From: Acidimicrobiaceae bacterium
GTDB lineage: Bacteria; Actinomycetota; Acidimicrobiia; Acidimicrobiales; UBA8190
Direction: 5' to 3'
Assembly (NCBI GenBank): GCA_003151955.1
Contig: PLZB01000103.1
Span: forward strand, 1 to 36,782
Length of the DNA stretch: 36,782 bases
A model generated the notes under the pieces. It saw only the letters and a program-made list of their open reading frames with translations, made no database searches and was not told the origin of the DNA. Of the stretch, positions 23,291 to 30,197 are shown in pieces; within the stretch, counting starts at the first letter, position 1; each line of letters starts with the position of its first letter. Position numbers and translations under genes: made by a program.

Positions 23291-23974
23291 TCAGAGTCCG
23301 AGCTGCTCCGAGCAGGAGGGCCACTGGCCCCATCCGCTTTGGGCCTGGAGCTCCTGGGCCGCCTGGTCCTGCACCGCGGGCGGTGCGTCCGAGGGCAGGC
23401 CGCTGAACCCGAGGGACTGCCAGGTTCCCTCAGAGAACTGGTAGGCGCCGTAGTAGCCGTTGCCGGTGTTGTCGGCGTAGTTCCCACCGGACTCGCAGTT
23501 CCGGAGCTCAGCCCAGACGCCGCCGGCGGGAGCCGCCGGGGCGGGTGCCGTGGTCGCCGGTGCCGGGGTCGGCGGTGCCGGGGGTGGCGTCGGAGCTGTG
23601 GTGGTCGTCGTCGTCGGTGCCGGCGGTGGGGCCGACGACGTGGTCGTGGTGGTCGGAGCAGGGTCCACCGGCGCCGTGGTCGTCGTCGTGGTCGGTGCCG
23701 GCGTGGGAGCCGGGGTCAACAACGACGTCAAGGCCACGAGGGCGTCGCCCGTCTGGGGCGTGGTGGTCTGGTCCAGGAACCCCTGGGGCAGGTCCGTGTC
23801 ATGGACCACGGCGGGGTGGACGCCGGCGGGCAGGCCCGCCGACGGGATCTGTAGGCCGGTCCTGGACAGGGCCAGGCCGGTTGTCGCTTGATTTGTCGTG
23901 CCCGGCTGTTGGAGAAACGCTCCAACAATGAGCAGTGCGGCGATGACAACGCCAAAGAGTCGGTGCTTCCGCAT
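23291..23974 (-). CDS. Resuscitation-promoting factor (Rpf) domain protein, secreted muralytic enzyme
   Basis: 227 residues. The ATG at 23974 follows a strong AAGGGAGG site by 6 nt; upstream in-frame residues are not used. A signal or anchor helix (LFGVVIAALLIVGAFLQQPG) is followed by about 70 residues of unknown type, then a long Thr/Pro/Ala linker (about 90-150), and the Rpf domain at the C-terminus: GVWAELRNCESGGNYADNTG, GYYGAYQFSEGTWQSLGFSG, then QAAQELQAQSGWGQWPSCSE. The catalytic glutamate is in CESGGN, and the paired cysteines are as in the family. Rpf enzymes cut peptidoglycan glycan strands and help dormant cells regrow. The long leader with a c-di-AMP-type riboswitch is the usual control for actinobacterial rpf genes. 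Confidence 0.92.
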   Translation of the reverse strand: MRKHRLFGVVIAALLIVGAFLQQPGTTNQATTGLALSRTGLQIPSAGLPAGVHPAVVHDTDLPQGFLDQTTTPQTGDALVALTSLLTPAPTPAPTTTTTTAPVDPAPTTTTTSSAPPPAPTTTTTTAPTPPPAPPTPAPATTAPAPAAPAGGVWAELRNCESGGNYADNTGNGYYGAYQFSEGTWQSLGFSGLPSDAPPAVQDQAAQELQAQSGWGQWPSCSEQLGL

Positions 23975-24104
23975 CTTGTGCCTCCCTTGAGTCACGGGAT
24001 CCCCGGAGGGCTCCAGGTGGGGCTTCGGAATGCGGGCGGCCCGTCGTCTGAGCATTCGTCTCGCGGAGCCGGCGCCGGGAAAGGGCGGGCGGCCCTGGAC
24101 GTGG

Positions 24105-24255
24105 TGAGGTCCTTACGAGGTGCGGACGGAGCAACCCTGGGTTTCGCGTTAGGCAATCTCCCTTCTGGCCTGCATCCCTGGGGCAGGCGCGATTCGAACT
24201 GGTTCCCTCGGAGGCGCGAGGCGCGAGGGGTCGGGCTTCTGGCCAAGGCTGTCCA
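24105..24255 (-). ncRNA. Probable cyclic-di-AMP riboswitch (ydaO/yuaA type) in the rpf leader
   Basis: On the minus strand the leader contains the conserved elements of ydaO in order: GAGGGAACC (24209-24201), GAATCGCGCCTGC paired with a downstream GCAGGC, AGAAGGGA, then CGAAACCCAGGG and CCGTCCGCACCTCGTAAGG (24129-24112), compare CCGAAUCCGUCAGCUAACCUCGUAAGC in Bacillus. A CCTT/AAGG pairing may close the aptamer. Spacing is similar to known examples. Changes from consensus (TTCGAATC instead of GGGTGAATC) make it a divergent member. c-di-AMP binding normally shuts off rpf expression. The aptamer ends about 130 nt before the Rpf ATG. Exact borders are approximate. Confidence 0.6.
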
Positions 24256-24632
24256 CATGAGCGCAGAACGGTCTTCCCGTCCCGGGCGACATCCTCCGCA
24301 GGTGCCGCGTGGACCCTGCCCTTTTGGTGGCTGGAGTCAAGGGAAACCCTAGGAGCCTCCGGCGCGAAACGCAACGTCAAAACGCGTGAACTCTGCGTGA
24401 ACGGTTGCAGGAGTGCAACGAAGACGGCTCTGACCTGGGGTAACGCCTGTAATTACGCCGCTGTAGGTCTGACTGACCGTCAGAAACGAATCCGCTGGAA
24501 CGGGGCCGCGAAGGTCGGGGCGACGCCGCCCTGGCCCGCCGACCCCGACCGGGACAGAGGGTGGGCCGGTTCCCACGGGGGGTGTTCCGGGGTCCCCACC
24601 CGGTCCGGGCGGTCATTGGTAGTCTCGGGCCG
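24256..24632. other. Divergent promoter region between rpf and the zinc-ribbon gene
   Basis: No gene. It is less GC-rich than its surroundings at 24350-24500. It holds an inverted repeat GTTGCA-GGAG-TGCAAC at 24403-24418, the GCGTGAAC tandem repeat listed separately, and the -10 box of the zinc-ribbon gene at 24620. Minus-strand TTGACG and TTGACT hexamers are present but lack well-spaced -10 partners, so the rpf promoter is not pinned down. Confidence 0.4.
24384..24402 (-). promoter_or_regulatory. Tandem GTTCACGC repeat spaced by 11 bases, PHO-box-like
   Basis: On the minus strand GTTCACGCAGA (24402-24392) is followed immediately by GTTCACGCGTT (24391-24381). Two 11-base direct units beginning GTTCAC are the arrangement of actinobacterial PHO boxes bound by PhoP. 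The site lies about 410 bases upstream of the Rpf start, before the riboswitch. A chance repeat or a site for another regulator cannot be excluded. Confidence 0.35.
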
Positions 24633-24800
24633 ATGGTCGCCACCGACACGACGGCTCTCCCCCCTCCTCCGGGCCCGGACTGCCCCGTCGATCTCTCCAC
24701 TACCTGCCTGGCCTGCGGGTCCCCGATGCGGCCCGAGCATGCCCACTACCGCTGCCCGAGCTGTGGGTGGCGGGACAGCTGTTGCGACGGCCCCTACTAG
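24633..24800 (+). CDS. Small zinc-ribbon protein
   Basis: 55 residues from the ATG at 24633. A TAGTCT hexamer at 24620-24625 ends 7 nt before it, so the mRNA is probably leaderless; that supports this start over the in-frame one at 24561. After a proline-rich N-terminus comes a ribbon with paired cysteines: TCLACGSPMRPEHAHYRCPS, then CGWRDSCCDGPY, i.e. C-X2-C...C-X2-C followed by CC. Proteins of this type are common in Actinomycetota and uncharacterised. The stop overlaps the proposed GNAT start region by about 34 nt. Confidence 0.65.
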   Translation: MVATDTTALPPPPGPDCPVDLSTTCLACGSPMRPEHAHYRCPSCGWRDSCCDGPY

Positions 24801-25423
24801 GCACCCACCCGGCCCGGGGAGGCCCGGTCGGATCGGACGGCGAGCCGACGGCGCCGCCCATCGGCGTCAGCCTCCGGCCCCTGGGCCCCCTCACCGACGG
24901 GGTCGTCACCCTTCGGCCCTTCACCCCGGCGGACGCCACGGCTGTCACCGAGGCCTGCCAGGACCCCGAGATCCCCCATTGGACCCTGGCCGTCCCCTCT
25001 CCCTACACCGAGACCCACGCCCGGGCCTGGATCGGTCTCCACGGCGCCGCCTTCGCCGAGGCCCGGGAGGCCAACCTGGCCGTCACCGCCGCCGACGGCG
25101 GGGACCTGGTGGGATCGATCTCCCTGATCCGGCTCAACTGGGACCTCGGGACGGGGCGCATCGGCTACTGGGTGGCCGCCCCCTCCCGCCGCCGGGGATA
25201 TGCCAGCCGGGCCCTCCTCCTCGTCTCCGACTGGGCCTTCGGAACCCTCGGGCTCCTGACCCTCGAGCTCCTCACCGTCGTCGGGAACGTCGCCTCGGAA
25301 GGCGTCGCCACGGCCACCGACTACCTCACCTCCGGCCGGATCGACCAGATCGTCCCCCCGGGGGGGCCTCCCCCCGTTCCCGTCCGCCGCTGGCTCCGAA
25401 GCGTCGGGTCCGACCCGGGCTGA
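24767..25423 (+). CDS. GNAT family N-acetyltransferase (RimJ/RimL-like)
   Basis: 218 residues from the GTG at 24767, overlapping the zinc-ribbon gene; the family match begins only at about residue 34 (VSLRPLGPLTDGVVTLRPFT), so the real start may be later. Acetyl-CoA site: GTGRIGYWVAAPSRRRGYAS with the R-x-x-G-x-A loop. The next part, LLLVSDWAFGTLGLLTLELL, then TVVGNVASE, matches RimJ-like enzymes, which usually continue as RVAExAGF plus two strands. Here the protein instead reads GVATATDYLTSGRIDQIV and a proline-rich tail, so the last strands look altered or lost. It may acetylate a protein N-terminus or small molecule; activity is uncertain. Confidence 0.75.
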   Translation: MAGQLLRRPLLGTHPARGGPVGSDGEPTAPPIGVSLRPLGPLTDGVVTLRPFTPADATAVTEACQDPEIPHWTLAVPSPYTETHARAWIGLHGAAFAEAREANLAVTAADGGDLVGSISLIRLNWDLGTGRIGYWVAAPSRRRGYASRALLLVSDWAFGTLGLLTLELLTVVGNVASEGVATATDYLTSGRIDQIVPPGGPPPVPVRRWLRSVGSDPG

Positions 25424-25450
25424 CCGGCTTCCGAGCGATCGGACCGGCGT

Positions 25451-26341
25451 TCAGGAGGCGGCGGCGGCCCGGTGGTCGCCGCCGAGCCCGGGGCCCGGAC
25501 CCAGGCCGGTGACCTCCCCCAGGCGTCCGAGGGCCCGGTCCACCACGGCGTCGGCCGGACCGGTCGCCTCCCGGACCCCGACCAGGGGGGTGACCGAGGC
25601 GTAGTCGTTGGCCACCAGCCAGACGTCGGTGTCGAGGCCGGACTCGGTCGGCCCGGCCGGGGTGAGATCGAGCCGGATCGTCCCCGTCTGGAAGGGAGGG
25701 AGGAGGAGATGGTGGGTTCCCCCCGGGTGGCCCTCCCTGTCTCCGCCGGCATGGACCGCGGACCGGATGACCCCGGCCCGGCCCAGGGCGCCCCGGCGAA
25801 GCCCCCGGACCTCGGACAGGGGCAGGTCGGGAGCGTTGAGGTTCAGGACGGTCCCCTCCGGGGCGTCGGCCAGGACGTCCACCAGGGCGGCGGCCATCGT
25901 GGCCGGGGTCTCCCAGGCGATGGGCTCCTCGCCGTAGCGGATCGAGACCGCCAGTCCCCTGACCCCGAAGTGGGCCCCCGTGAGGGTGGCCCCGATGGTG
26001 CCCGAGTGGAGGGCGGACCGGCCCACGTTGGCCCCGTGGTTGATCCCGGAGAGGATCAGGTCGGGGCGGGGCCCGAACCCCCCCACACAGGCCAGGATGA
26101 CGGCCAGGGCCGGGGGGCCGTCGATCCCGTAGGTCGGGACCCCCTCGAGACCTTCGATGACATGCGGCTCGTAGTCGACCCCGTCCCGGGAGTGGACCGG
26201 GCCCACGGCGGCACCGGCCCCGCTGTAGTCGACGAGCGGGGCGATGACCACGATGTCGTGCCCGGTTCCCAGGGCCGCCCGGGCCAGGGCGGCGATCCCC
26301 GGGGCCCGGACCCCGTCGTCATTGGTCACCAGGATCCGCAA
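25451..26341 (-). CDS. surE: 5'/3'-nucleotidase SurE
   Basis: 296 residues. TTG start, supported by an excellent GGAGGTGACC site just upstream and by the family's fixed N-terminus MRILVTNDDG, whose two aspartates (8 and 9) bind the metal. Other signatures: VVIAPLVDYSGAGAAVGP (the usual AP...QSG/SG loop), PDLILSGINHGANVGRSALH (metal-binding asparagine) and SGTIGATLTGAHFGVRGLAV. It removes phosphate from nucleoside monophosphates and related phosphoesters in the cytoplasm. The C-terminus is longer than in Escherichia coli SurE by about 40 residues and includes a Gly/Ala-rich tail. It is divergent from the epimerase gene with 40 bases between. Confidence 0.93.
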   Translation of the reverse strand: MRILVTNDDGVRAPGIAALARAALGTGHDIVVIAPLVDYSGAGAAVGPVHSRDGVDYEPHVIEGLEGVPTYGIDGPPALAVILACVGGFGPRPDLILSGINHGANVGRSALHSGTIGATLTGAHFGVRGLAVSIRYGEEPIAWETPATMAAALVDVLADAPEGTVLNLNAPDLPLSEVRGLRRGALGRAGVIRSAVHAGGDREGHPGGTHHLLLPPFQTGTIRLDLTPAGPTESGLDTDVWLVANDYASVTPLVGVREATGPADAVVDRALGRLGEVTGLGPGPGLGGDHRAAAAS

Positions 26342-26381
26342 CGGTCACCTCCGGTTCAGCCCCAAGTACCATACCGGTGCC

Positions 26382-27317
26382 ATGCCGGCCTCCCCCCCCA
26401 CCGCCCCGCCCCCCTCCGGTCTCCAATTCCTGATCGGCCACGGCCGGCACCAGGCCGTCGTCACCGAGGTGGGGGCCACCCTCCGCTCCTACACCGTCGA
26501 CGGCGCCGACGTCGTCGCCGGCTTCCCCCTCGACCAGTTGGCCCCCTCCAGCCGCGGCCAGGTCCTCGCCCCCTGGCCCAACCGCCTCGGTGACGGCCGC
26601 TACGCCTTCGACGGCCGCAACGCCCGGGCCGCCCTCGACGAGCCGGAGCGCCGCAACGCCATCCACGGGCTCGTCCGCTGGATGGCCTGGGATCTCGTCT
26701 CGAGCGTCCAGAACGTGGCCGTCCTCGCCACCACCCTCCATCCCCAGCCCGGCTATCCCTGGCGGGTGGACCTCACCGTCGAGTACCGCCTCGGTCGCGA
26801 CGGCCTCACCGTCACCACCGAGGCCCGGAACCGCTCGGACACCCCCGCCCCCTTCGGCCTGGGCTTCCATCCCTACCTGACCCTCGGGACCCCGACCGTC
26901 GACACCGTCCGCCTCCTCCTCCCGGCCCGTCGCCGGCTCGTCACCGACGAGCGCCAGCTCCCCACCGGGGACGCCACCGTGGCCGGAACCGAGTTCGACT
27001 TCGCCTCGGCCCGGCCCCTGGGCCCCACCCGTCTCGACACCGCCTACACCGACCTGGTCCGGGGCCCCGACGGCCGGGCCCTGGTCGAGCTGGACCATCC
27101 CGACGATGGACCCTCCCTCACCCTCTGGGTGGACGGGACCTTCAAATACCTCATGGTCTTCACCGCCGACACCGTCGAGTCGGTCCCGGCCCGTCGGGCC
27201 TCGGTGGCCGTCGAGCCGATGACCTGCCCCCCCGATGCCCTCCGGTCGGGGACCGACGTCCTCACCCTCGAGCCGGGAGGCTCCTGGCGGGGGAGCTGGG
27301 GGATCCTGCCCCGCTGA
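26382..27317 (+). CDS. Aldose 1-epimerase-like protein
   Basis: 311 residues. The ATG at 26382 lies 9 nt after a TACCAT hexamer (26367-26372), so the mRNA should be leaderless. The galactose-mutarotase fold shows in AVVTEVGATLRSYTVDGADV, LAPWPNRLGDGRYAF, the substrate-binding histidine in RRNAIHGLVRWMAWD, the catalytic histidine in PFGLGFHPYLTLG, and the catalytic glutamate in ASVAVEPMTCPPDAL near the end. The last pattern (AVEPMTCPPDA) is typical of the actinobacterial YihR/YeaD-like group. It interconverts alpha and beta sugar anomers; the sugar is unknown. It converges on the DUF4265 gene with 22 bases between stops. Confidence 0.88.
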   Translation: MPASPPTAPPPSGLQFLIGHGRHQAVVTEVGATLRSYTVDGADVVAGFPLDQLAPSSRGQVLAPWPNRLGDGRYAFDGRNARAALDEPERRNAIHGLVRWMAWDLVSSVQNVAVLATTLHPQPGYPWRVDLTVEYRLGRDGLTVTTEARNRSDTPAPFGLGFHPYLTLGTPTVDTVRLLLPARRRLVTDERQLPTGDATVAGTEFDFASARPLGPTRLDTAYTDLVRGPDGRALVELDHPDDGPSLTLWVDGTFKYLMVFTADTVESVPARRASVAVEPMTCPPDALRSGTDVLTLEPGGSWRGSWGILPR

Positions 27318-27339
27318 CGGTGGGGGAGCTCCGTGTCCC

Positions 27340-27780
27340 TCAGGCCACGTGGACGACGTCCACGATCCCCGAGGTCTCGGCGTAGGCCTCGAGGAGCTCC
27401 GACCGGAGTCTCGGGACCTGGGCCGCGATCAACCCGTCCCCGCTGCTCTCGACCCGTGCGCCGAGGCCCGACAGGGTGTCGAGGAGGGCCCGCCAGCGGT
27501 CCGGGCCCACTCCGGCCCGGACCGCGAACACGTAGCGGTCCTCCGGGGCCTCCTCGACCACGTCGAGGACCTCGAGGATCCCCTGGCGCCGCCGGCAGCG
27601 GACGACGTCGCCGTAGTGGAGGTCGGGGCTGAGAAAGGGAACGTTCAGGATCCGGTAGCTCCCGCCCCCCACCGCCTCGGCCCAGAGCGACTCCCCGGCC
27701 ACCTTCTCGCTGCCGCCCAGGGTCACATGGACCTTCACCAGGTCCGGGCCCGGTCGGGCCTCCTCTGTCTCCGTCGTCAT
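27340..27780 (-). CDS. DUF4265 domain protein
   Basis: 146 residues from the ATG at 27780, 6 nt after GCAGGAGG; the longer open frame upstream enters the divergent promoter region and is not used. The domain is recognisable by ESLWAEAVGGGSYRILNVPF, then LSPDLHYGDVVRCRRRQGIL (the usual E-x-LWA...G.Y.L.N.PF...YGD.V pattern), and a C-terminal ferredoxin-like half DRWRALLDTLSGLGARVESS. Function is unknown. It is divergently oriented to the diguanylate cyclase with an 18-bp palindrome between them. Confidence 0.8.
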   Translation of the reverse strand: MTTETEEARPGPDLVKVHVTLGGSEKVAGESLWAEAVGGGSYRILNVPFLSPDLHYGDVVRCRRRQGILEVLDVVEEAPEDRYVFAVRAGVGPDRWRALLDTLSGLGARVESSGDGLIAAQVPRLRSELLEAYAETSGIVDVVHVA

Positions 27781-27847
27781 GACGCCTCCTGCCTCGCGGC
27801 CTCGGGAACGTCCCCGAAGCTGCCACAGGGGTGTGTCGGTGAGCCCC

Positions 27848-27865
27848 GGGGTCAAGATTGACCCC
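27848..27865. promoter_or_regulatory. Perfect 18-bp inverted repeat between DUF4265 and the diguanylate cyclase genes
   Basis: GGGGTCAA and TTGACCCC flank a GA dinucleotide. The site lies in the 128-bp divergent region, 68 bases from the DUF4265 start and 44 bases from the cyclase start, a natural place for one regulator to control both genes. Confidence 0.45.
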
Positions 27866-27908
27866 CGATCAGCCGAGAACACAACAGCGAGGCAACGGGG
27901 ACCGGGGG

Positions 27909-29543
27909 ATGATCGAGACGACGAGGCTGGTGCGCCAGGACCACCATGGGTCGCCGAAGCTGGAACGGCCCCCCGACCCCGACGCATTCCAGCTCGTCGA
28001 CGACCTCGAGGAGGAGGCCGTCGAGGCCGAGGACGCCCGGCCGGTCGAGTACATCTTCTCCCTGGCCAGCCGGAGGCGGGCCTTCGCCTTCGGCGCGCTC
28101 GTCACCCTCGTCGCCACCCTGGCCAGCCTCTTCGCCCACGGCGAGAAGGGCTACTTCGTAGCCTGGCTCCTCACCGGCGGGGTCTTCGCCCTGCCCGTCA
28201 TCGTCGTCGCCACCGTGGTGGCCAGGCGGGGCCCCCGGGAGAACCGGTCAGGCTGGATCTGCTGGATAAGCGGTCACGTCGTCGTCGTCGTCTCCGGGCT
28301 CCTCATCCTGGCCCGGGTCTTCGCCAGCCGCCCCCCTCCCGTGGCCCTCGAGATCGTGGGGGCGGTCCTCCCCCTGGTGGCCATGGGGCTCCTCGGGGCC
28401 CCCATCGCCGGGAGCCTCCGCCAGGCCCAGGGCATGCGGGCCCTCTCCATCGACCTCCTCGACGTCACCGCCGCCTCCGGCGTCGTCCTGGCCCCCGTGG
28501 TCTTCCTCCTCATCGGCCCCCTCAGCCACGCCCCGGCCTGGTGGTTCGGCGGTCCGGCCCTGGTCATCGCCGTCTCTCTGGCCCTCTTCATCGGGAGCAC
28601 CGCCTTCCTCCTCTCCTGGATGCCCCGGGGCTGGGCCCCCGTGGTGGCCTTCTCCCTCGTGATGCTGGCCTTCGGCAGCCTCGACGCCTGGCTCCAGCTC
28701 GTCCAGGTCCTCAACCGCTACCGGTTCCCCGCCGCCCCGGTGGTGGCCGTCCAGGGGATCACCTGGACCCTCCTCCTGGCCATGCCCCTCCTGAGCCCTG
28801 TCGTCCACCCCGAGGGACTGGGCCGGCTCTCCCCCCGGGTCCAGGTCCGCCGCCGGATGTTCACCCCCATCGTCCTCGTCCTCGGTGCCCCCGCCCTGGT
28901 CCTCCTCGTGGCCCGCTTCCAGCGCGGTGAGCCCTGGATGCCGCTGGGGGCCGCCGCCGTCCTGGCCGGGCTCCTCCTCATGAGCACCCTGGGCCGGGTC
29001 ATGACGGTGAACGAGGCCGTCCACGTCTACGGGGAGCTCGAGGACCTGGCCGGGGAGCAGCGCCGTCAGGCCCGGACCGATCCCCTCACCGGCCTGGCCA
29101 ACCGCCGGGTCCTCATGGACGGCCTCCCCGCCTTCCTGGCCCGGGCCGACCGCCTCCAAGAGCACCTCTGCCTGGCCATGCTCGACCTCGACCACTTCAA
29201 GACCTACAACGACCTGAACGGACATCTGGCCGGCGACGAGCTCCTCCGCCGCTTCGGGAGCCAGTTGGCCGGAGCCGTCCGGGCCTACGACCTGGCCGCC
29301 CGCTACGGGGGCGAGGAGTTCTGCCTCGTCCTCCCGGCCACCGACCTCGTCGACGGCTGCCGGATCATCGACGACCTCCGGACCCGCCTCGACCTCGACG
29401 ACGGGGCCGGACCCGTCACCTTCTCCGCCGGGGTGGCCCAGTGGGAGCGGGGGGAGTCCATGGACACCCTCCTCCTCCGGGCCGACACGGCCCTCTACGG
29501 GGCCAAGGCGGCCGGCCGGGACCGGGTCGTCGCCTCGGGCTGA
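27909..29543 (+). CDS. Membrane-bound diguanylate cyclase (GGDEF)
   Basis: 544 residues from the ATG at 27909, which follows GGGGACCGGGGG; an earlier in-frame start at 27858 falls inside the palindrome and is less likely. Residues 1-55 are acidic and cytoplasmic; about nine or ten hydrophobic helices fill 57-365. A short linker helix precedes the GGDEF domain (about 385-544): DPLTGLANRRVLMD, the metal site MLDLDHFKTYND, and an active GGEEF at 467-471 (YGGEEFCLVLP). An RxxD inhibitory site, RAYD at 458-461, lies exactly five residues before it, so product inhibition is expected. It makes cyclic di-GMP from GTP in response to an unknown membrane signal. Confidence 0.92.
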   Translation: MIETTRLVRQDHHGSPKLERPPDPDAFQLVDDLEEEAVEAEDARPVEYIFSLASRRRAFAFGALVTLVATLASLFAHGEKGYFVAWLLTGGVFALPVIVVATVVARRGPRENRSGWICWISGHVVVVVSGLLILARVFASRPPPVALEIVGAVLPLVAMGLLGAPIAGSLRQAQGMRALSIDLLDVTAASGVVLAPVVFLLIGPLSHAPAWWFGGPALVIAVSLALFIGSTAFLLSWMPRGWAPVVAFSLVMLAFGSLDAWLQLVQVLNRYRFPAAPVVAVQGITWTLLLAMPLLSPVVHPEGLGRLSPRVQVRRRMFTPIVLVLGAPALVLLVARFQRGEPWMPLGAAAVLAGLLLMSTLGRVMTVNEAVHVYGELEDLAGEQRRQARTDPLTGLANRRVLMDGLPAFLARADRLQEHLCLAMLDLDHFKTYNDLNGHLAGDELLRRFGSQLAGAVRAYDLAARYGGEEFCLVLPATDLVDGCRIIDDLRTRLDLDDGAGPVTFSAGVAQWERGESMDTLLLRADTALYGAKAAGRDRVVASG

Positions 29544-29633
29544 ACCCTCGCCGACGAGCCCGGCGGCCGCTACACGGCCCGCCGTCCTCCGAGGTGGGGC
29601 ACCGGGACACCGGACGCGGAACAGGAGGAGACC

Positions 29634-29909
29634 ATGGCAGACGAGGTCTACGAAGCCCTCAACGAGATCGCCGAGCAGCTCGCCGGGATCGGCGAGGGCC
29701 TGGCCGCCGCCGGCGGGGAGCTCGCCCAGGATTCGCCGTCGGGAGGGAGCAAGCTCATCGAGGCCGGGTCCAGGATGAGCTCGGCGGCCGCCTCGCTGAT
29801 GGGCAAGGCCGCCGAGGTCCGGTCGGCCTCCTTCGAGGAGAGCCGCCGGATCGAGGAGCTCGAGCAGCGGGTCAGGGAGCTCGAGGAGAAGGTCTCCCAG
29901 CTGGGCTGA
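29634..29909 (+). CDS. Small coiled-coil protein
   Basis: 91 residues, ATG 3-4 nt after AGGAGGAG. Almost entirely helical: an N-terminal amphipathic helix (ADEVYEALNEIAEQLAGIGE), a Gly/Ser turn near residues 28-39, and a C-terminal heptad-like coil (RRIEELEQRVRELEEKVSQL). No cysteines, no membrane segment. I do not recognise the family. Its position 90 bases after the cyclase could place it on the same transcript, but nothing in the sequence ties its role to cyclic di-GMP. Confidence 0.7.
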   Translation: MADEVYEALNEIAEQLAGIGEGLAAAGGELAQDSPSGGSKLIEAGSRMSSAAASLMGKAAEVRSASFEESRRIEELEQRVRELEEKVSQLG

Positions 29910-29946
29910 CCTCTCCCAGGTCGGCCTGTTCACCTCCGCAACGGCC

Positions 29947-30168
29947 ATGGCCCTCGGTCGAGCGGATCACGGCTACGACGACAACGCTCTCGACCAGCTG
30001 GTCGAACAGATGTTGCGGATGACCCAATCCTTCGTCGAACACCCGGGCGTCCCACGGCGCTCCGGTGCGGCCCTGCGCGACTACCTCACCCGGTGGCTGG
30101 CTCCCGCCGTTGACGCCGCACCGGTTCTGGACCAGTCCGGCCCGGACAGGGCGAGACGTCCAGGCTGA
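29947..30168 (+). CDS. Short hypothetical protein or gene remnant
   Basis: 73 residues, ATG at 29947 without a clear ribosome-binding site. The middle reads as a plausible helical protein: ALDQLVEQMLRMTQSFVEHP, then RSGAALRDYLTRWLAPAV; the last 18 residues look random. Codon bias is weaker than in neighbours. It may be a remnant of a larger gene. Low confidence. Confidence 0.35.
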   Translation: MALGRADHGYDDNALDQLVEQMLRMTQSFVEHPGVPRRSGAALRDYLTRWLAPAVDAAPVLDQSGPDRARRPG

Positions 30169-30197
30169 CGCTCCGGCCGGGGACCGCTCCTTGAACG

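Noticed and set aside
24033..24097. Direct repeat GCGGGCGGCCC in the rpf leader (two copies)
   Set aside because: Short and simple in very GC-rich DNA; no evident role, possibly part of leader stems.
24183..24209. A TTCGAAT loop that suggested a tRNA T-arm on the minus strand
   Set aside because: The flanking bases (AACCAG and CGCGCC) cannot form a T-stem, and the stretch fits the ydaO-type riboswitch better.
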